A DNA stretch of 64,000 bases from Paragorgia papillata (lineage: Eukaryota > Cnidaria > Anthozoa > Scleralcyonacea > Coralliidae), in NCBI GenBank assembly GCA_035771165.1, contig JAWNZC010000367.1, positions 596,501 through 660,500 on the forward strand. The letters run 5' to 3'. The notes beneath the pieces are model-generated. The model ran no database searches and was not told the DNA's origin. It saw only the letters and a program-made list of their open reading frames with translations. Shown in pieces: positions 59,304 to 64,000 of the stretch. Each line of letters opens with the position of its first letter. Positions within the stretch are counted from its first letter, which is position 1. A program made the position numbers and the translations under genes.

Positions 59304-61837
59304 ATCTCAATTTACGCCAATATTTCTTCCAGTCATGAAATGCGTTTCACAGTGTAACACTTCTTGTGTTGCATGCAATTGCAATTTTGCCTGAATCATT
59401 GCATGACAAACTGTAGTAAAACTCGGTAAAAGGGATTTTTTAAAATAAGGTTACTGTGCAGCTTATTTAACTAACTTACCTCACTCATAGGGAATACTGT
59501 CAGTCAAAGTAAAGCTTGAATGTTGATTTATCGCTTGTTGATCACGTTCGATAATATAGTGACGAAAATCCTTCCCAATACTTCCTAATAGTACAGATAC
59601 GGTTCCGAATATGTTCCATTGGAACCAGTCTTTATCTACCTGCGAGTACGCTCTTCATCGTGAAGTGGTTTTGAATTGAATAAAAAACAAAATAAGATAC
59701 AAATTAGTCGTGAAGATCTTGAATATGTATTGTTGGAAAACAATCAGGTCAGTCGCGTCCCAAGAGATGCTTGTTGTTTAATTGTTTAACAATTAATTAA
59801 ACTCGAATCAAACAAAGATAATGATGGACTGAGGCTATAACCGAGACACTAATACAATATTTATCACATGAATGTTTACATTTCTAACTTCGAACGTTTC
59901 ATTCTCGTACAGTAAATGCATGGCTAAGCGTAACACTTAGTTATACAACATCAGGCCGTAAATACTAAATGCAAATTCTGTTCCACAAATATATACGAAA
60001 ATATAGCACAAGTTTACGCCATATTTTTAGGTTCGTTAAATGTGGGGAAACAGTTTGCATTCCGTTTAACATTGCCCATTGCAGGATGCTATACAACAAT
60101 GTTTGAAAACCGAAAGCGAAGCTTAAATATATTTAAGTATAAATATTATAGATGTTTAATCAGCGCTCGCTCGTGTTATAAATAATCTTAAAACTGAACG
60201 CGAAGCTAAAACGTCCACCCGAGGCCCACGGCCGTGAGGTCGTTCTGCGTTATGGTTCACTTGGAATATAATAAAATGCTTTATTTGGTGTTTATGCAAT
60301 GTAGTAACTACATGCTTATAAAGAGCTCCAACATCATGTAAGAACAGCATCAAATATAACGCACAGACATGTGAAGAATCAACCATATTTTTTACCCACT
60401 TTGTAGCTATCTCTAATTCTTTTGTTTCATACAAGAGTTACACCTCAAGGCGCAAAGCATTGGGCTATAGTGCGCCTTTTTGGCATAGTGCCTTCCCAAA
60501 TAAAAAATAAACAAACATGTAGCTCTTTCATTTATTATCATTTACATTAACACCGAAAAATGTAAAATACGATTTTTATAAAAAATATAACTGCCCGAAG
60601 AATTTCGGGCGTCCAAAAGTTTTTGTGCTATTGTTTCATAATAATGACGAACTCTGTCGGATTAAGTTCTGAACATGGATTAAATTTTCTTATATCAACA
60701 AATTTTGCGACAATGATATGCAAATGACTTTGCTCAATTTGTAGTTCAAATTGGTAACATTGAAGGGTATTTCAACATTTATAGTTGACGAATACGCGTT
60801 GAATTGCGTGTGGTGTGCTTCTGATTTACATATATAGCGGTATATAGTCTATCAGATAGAGCTGTAATGTATAAATATACTGTAGCTATTAAAATAGGTT
60901 ATTTTAATATCTAGTTTAGATTCCTATAGTGACAAATTCCTACATTACGCTGTTGGCTGTTCGTTATTTATCAAGGTGATAGGAATCGAACCTATCTAGG
61001 ATGGTTTACTACAGTATAATCCTGCCCACCAGGGACCATTTTTTAAAAAAAAGTAGATGGCGCAAACTGTGTATATACACAGTTAAAATATAATAATATA
61101 AAATAATGCCGTGCTGCGTACGATAGTCTACATGTGTAGTAGTAATTAACTGACTGATGAATATCAAAATTTGGTCAATTCGTTTCTGAGAAAATCACAT
61201 TTAAAGATGTCCATTTGTGATATAAAGCCGCAAATTAAAAAATGAGCAACTTGTGATGTAGCTTAAGGATGCATTTTATATAAGTAACCCAACACTATAC
61301 TGACAGCATGTTTTCTCTGCATGAACATTACAAATTAGTATTTCGTTTTTCACTTTGCTCTATCTGAAACACTACCTACGCAGCACTCTAAACCTTCCAA
61401 GCACTAAGTGACGTCACGTCACGTACATAAACATGACAATACAGTATTTGGGAATGTTTGAAGAGAGATACCTGTATTGAATCTCCGAAACAAATAAACT
61501 AAATAAAAAATTGTAAAAGAACTAAACAGAGCTTATGCATGGCACCTCACCGTAAGTTATTTGGAATATCCAAACTTATTAACTATATATTTCAAACCAA
61601 ATTTATTGCACTCAGAATGTAGCACTTGGAATTTATGATCACTTGTAATACTGTATATACAATTCTCACATTAATTTGCATACCTGTACTCTGGAGGAAA
61701 TAATGACAAGACTTCACTGCAAGTAAAAAAATAGTTACTTTACATGTAAATGTAACACCATGCAGTTAGACTAGTAAGACGTAGCTATTTCCATCAATTT
61801 CCTGATGAGTAACTTTCAACTTTTTTTCACAGAGCTT
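59304..61837. other. Right flank of the satellite, no gene recognised
   Basis: AT-rich unique-looking sequence. A 92-codon minus-strand frame (60156-60434) has no recognisable domain. Near 60975-61000 the minus strand has GGTTCGATTCC, a B-box word within a paired T-arm-like stem, but the acceptor stem does not pair, so no tRNA is called. A CCCGAAGAATTTCGGG hairpin occurs near 60594. Confidence 0.4.
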
Positions 61838-61858
61838 CCCCCCCCCCCCCCCCCCCCC
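61838..61858 (+). repeat. Run of 21 cytosines
   Basis: An uninterrupted C homopolymer preceded by AGAGCTT. Its length is prone to sequencing error. Confidence 0.9.
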
Positions 61859-61927
61859 ATTTTTTTGACATACAAGTGCACTAAGTACAGTTATTTATAG
61901 TCAATAATTTCACTACAGTACGTATAC

Positions 61928-61964
61928 CACTGATCTCTATATAACAGTTATATAGAGATCAGTG
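61928..61964. mobile_element. 37-bp palindromic micro-MITE with 8-bp duplication
   Basis: Two perfect 18-bp arms, CACTGATCTCTATATAAC and its complement, surround a single central base. ACGTATAC lies outside both ends (61920-61927 and 61965-61972). The CACTGATCT terminus and 8-bp duplication match the 3.5-kb element at 9557-13052. Confidence 0.85.
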
Positions 61965-61972
61965 ACGTATAC

Positions 61973-63487
61973 GGTATCTTGTCAGATATATATAATTTCA
62001 CGTTAAGTGATGTTCATTTAATGTTCCAAAACTGTATTAATTCTAGTTAAGCATAAACTAACTTAAAAACAAATTTTAAAATGCTGATAACAAACAACCG
62101 TTTTCAATTTGTTGCATTATGCTACTTGTACAATTTTTATGCTTCATGTTCAAACCCTGGAACATGGGCATTCAGGGATTTACCCACAAAAAGATGAGTG
62201 CCAAGTAAAAAGATCCTGATTTGATTATGATTGCTGGAAAGTTGAGTGTTTACATCATTAAAATATTAAACAAACATATACAGTATATGTTTTGGGTAAA
62301 AATGTGCTGGACAACAATATTACAACTCTGAATACCAAGAGTTTAAAATTTTTGCCAGGTGGTTCCATCCAAAATGGCTACATTTTTCAAGCAATATTAC
62401 AACCTGGAAAACAAAAGACTTAGAGTTGACCACAAAAATATCTGGTATATGGCAGAATAACCTAGCCTGTGCTGCAAACTACACCAAAACCCAGGTTATA
62501 TTACATGCATCTAAGAAAATTAGTAAGAGCCAAAATAATTGTTCTCGACACTCCTACAAGCAGCATAATTTCGTACTCACAGTTGATCATATGACTGGCT
62601 GCTTAAAAATGCTTGCTGAAAAACATTTCTTAGCAGCTCTTTTGCACAAAATTACATTTCACTATTCAGGCAAAAGTGAGTGTAAAGATTTAAAGTGCCT
62701 CTCACCTCTACAGGGATTTAATATACAGTGTATTTATGATATTTGGAACATTCTGAGAAGAAATGTAATATATCTTCTCAGACAAAATCTTCATCTTCAT
62801 GGGCTTTTTCACTGTCAAAGTTAATGGATATGACGTCTACCAGGAATTGCAAACCAGTTTTCTTTTGTTTCAATTTCACAAGTATTCCTGGTGAAAAAAA
62901 AACAGGATTCGTTTTTTGATCAAATGTAGATTTAATTTTTTCTCTCTTCAATAGCAAGCTTTTACATTTTTCTTCATTTTTTTATTGAATGAACCACAAA
63001 CAGCTGAACCAACAAGTTGCCTTCAGAGCTGCAAGATGCAATACTAGTCAAAGCTTTTGTTGGTAACTTGTAAATTTAGTGCATGTGTACATTGTGTAGG
63101 CAATAGAAAAGCCAATGACAGGGTTCCTTACTTAGACCTATCACAATCAAGTTCAAAATAATGCTTGTTACCAGGTGTCAACAACAAGGGTTACACAAAT
63201 AACTTGTTTTATAGTCAAACACAGTGCATGCAGACTAGTAGCTAGAATAATGGTTGAATATTTTTCAAATTTTCCAGAAAATCTGATATCCAACCAGATA
63301 GTAACATTAATATCCCCTATTTAACATTAATTTCCCTTATTTTGTATTAATGTTTTCTGTTCCTTTGATAAGTTATTGGCACTGTGCAGTATCTTTGCCA
63401 AACATGTACTGTAACGATTGAGAATATATTAATTTGTACAACTGGCCGTATTTTCACCTGGTCCATAATCTTACCAAACTACACTTT
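61973..63487. other. Non-coding stretch
   Basis: A 132-codon plus-strand open frame (62426-62824) has no ATG at its start and no recognisable domain; I do not call it a gene. Otherwise no feature is seen. Confidence 0.35.
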
Positions 63488-63751
63488 TTAACCCATTGCT
63501 GCCCGAGCCAGCCAAAAACAGCTAGCTGCTTCAATATTTTTACTCTGTCTAATGCCAGATGATTTTACTCATCCAAGGGAGAACCCTCAGACAACAGTCT
63601 AGACAGTATTAAATTATTAACATTAGTGATTAACCCATTGCTGCCTGAACCAGCCAAAAACAGTCACTTTAATATTTTACTCTAACATTAGGCAGACAAT
63701 CTTACTCACCCAAGGGAGAACCCTCAGACAGTCTAGGCAGCAATGGATTAA
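63488..63751. repeat. Two tandem TTAACCCATTGCTGCC-family copies
   Basis: Copies start at 63488 and about 63630. Each has TTAACCCATTGCTGCC, AGCCAAAAACAG, TTTTACTCT, and CAAGGGAGAACCCTCAGACA. The block ends GGCAGCAATGGATTAA, inverted to the start. Confidence 0.8.
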
Positions 63752-64000
63752 TTGGCTAAGCTGAGAAGCAGTCTGTGTCAGAATAGTACTTACCTCCCTG
63801 CAAAAAGGTTAAAACCTTCAGCTAGAAAAAGTGACAGTATAAACAAATAAAACTAGCAATGGATCAGATAGCAACATAAAAGTTAATATCGTGATGTTCA
63901 CATCTTCAACATTCATTTAATAATTTTGTAGTCCTATATTATTATTTTAAACAATTATAACGATGAACGGTCATCTCCGCTCGCATATATAGACCACTTG

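Noticed and set aside
60156..60434. 92-codon minus-strand open frame
   Set aside because: No recognisable motif or gene context; a chance frame cannot be excluded.
60960..61035. Possible minus-strand tRNA (GGTTCGATTCC with a paired T-arm)
   Set aside because: The acceptor stem bases do not pair and the D and anticodon arms cannot be laid out; at most a tRNA-derived relic.
62426..62824. 132-codon plus-strand open frame
   Set aside because: It does not begin with ATG, has no recognised domain and no splice context. Composition is like the surrounding DNA.

Overview
The window is AT-rich metazoan nuclear DNA with spliceosomal GT-AG introns. The gene content (an SRCR plus beta-helix secreted protein, an HMGXB3-like zinc-finger protein, an OTU-hAT transposase) and the density of small inverted-repeat transposons suggest a cnidarian or another early-branching animal. 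That assignment is an inference from gene families, not proof. Both ends cut through unfinished contexts. At least one stretch of the satellite looks like unpolished long-read consensus, so single-base frameshifts anywhere in the window should be read with care.

Left part (1-4.8 kb). A Harbinger-type non-autonomous transposon (159-1060) lies 3' of the first coding exon of a minus-strand secreted SRCR protein (1941-2517). Just upstream of that gene is a 1.7-kb fold-back transposon with arms of several hundred bp and an exact 9-bp target duplication (2823-4545).

Middle part (4.8-23.6 kb). I read this as one large plus-strand gene of the HMGXB3-like, transposase-derived zinc-finger family. Its recognisable exons are 4803-4954, 6096-7758, 8307-8413, 8671-8814, 19137-19278, 21328-21950 and 22622-23610. 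All junctions except the one across the big gap are phase-compatible beyond doubt, and that one is also compatible (phase 0 to phase 0). The gap contains a degenerate hAT transposon: a hAT-style end at 8876, a two-exon OTU plus hAT transposase at 13178-18148 with three in-frame stops, and a 53-bp minisatellite behind it. Its 5' part was later hit by a 209-bp MITE (9268-9476) and a 3.5-kb element (9557-13052), which itself carries a third, 1.5-kb element (11199-12745). Each of the three has an exact 8- or 9-bp target duplication. The host gene has three apparent frameshifts and lacks a middle segment, so it is probably a decayed copy.

Right part (25.2-59.3 kb). A 34-kb tandem satellite of 184-186-bp monomers (about 170 by length) is interrupted by three unrelated insertions in its left third. 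One monomer class carries an exact match to the 17-bp minimal CENP-B box pattern (NTTCGNNNNANNCGGGN). The other class has lost it by a C-to-T change in the CGGG half. The two classes alternate in the left half, the box-bearing class dominates much of the right half, and 4-, 8-, 9- and 10-monomer higher-order repeats can be seen. This is the most interesting part of the window: a candidate centromeric or pericentromeric satellite with alpha-satellite-like box-plus and box-minus organisation.

Far right (59.3-64 kb). No gene is recognised. It holds dispersed repeats, a 21-base C run, and a 37-bp palindromic transposon with an exact 8-bp target duplication whose ends match those of the 3.5-kb element at 9557-13052.
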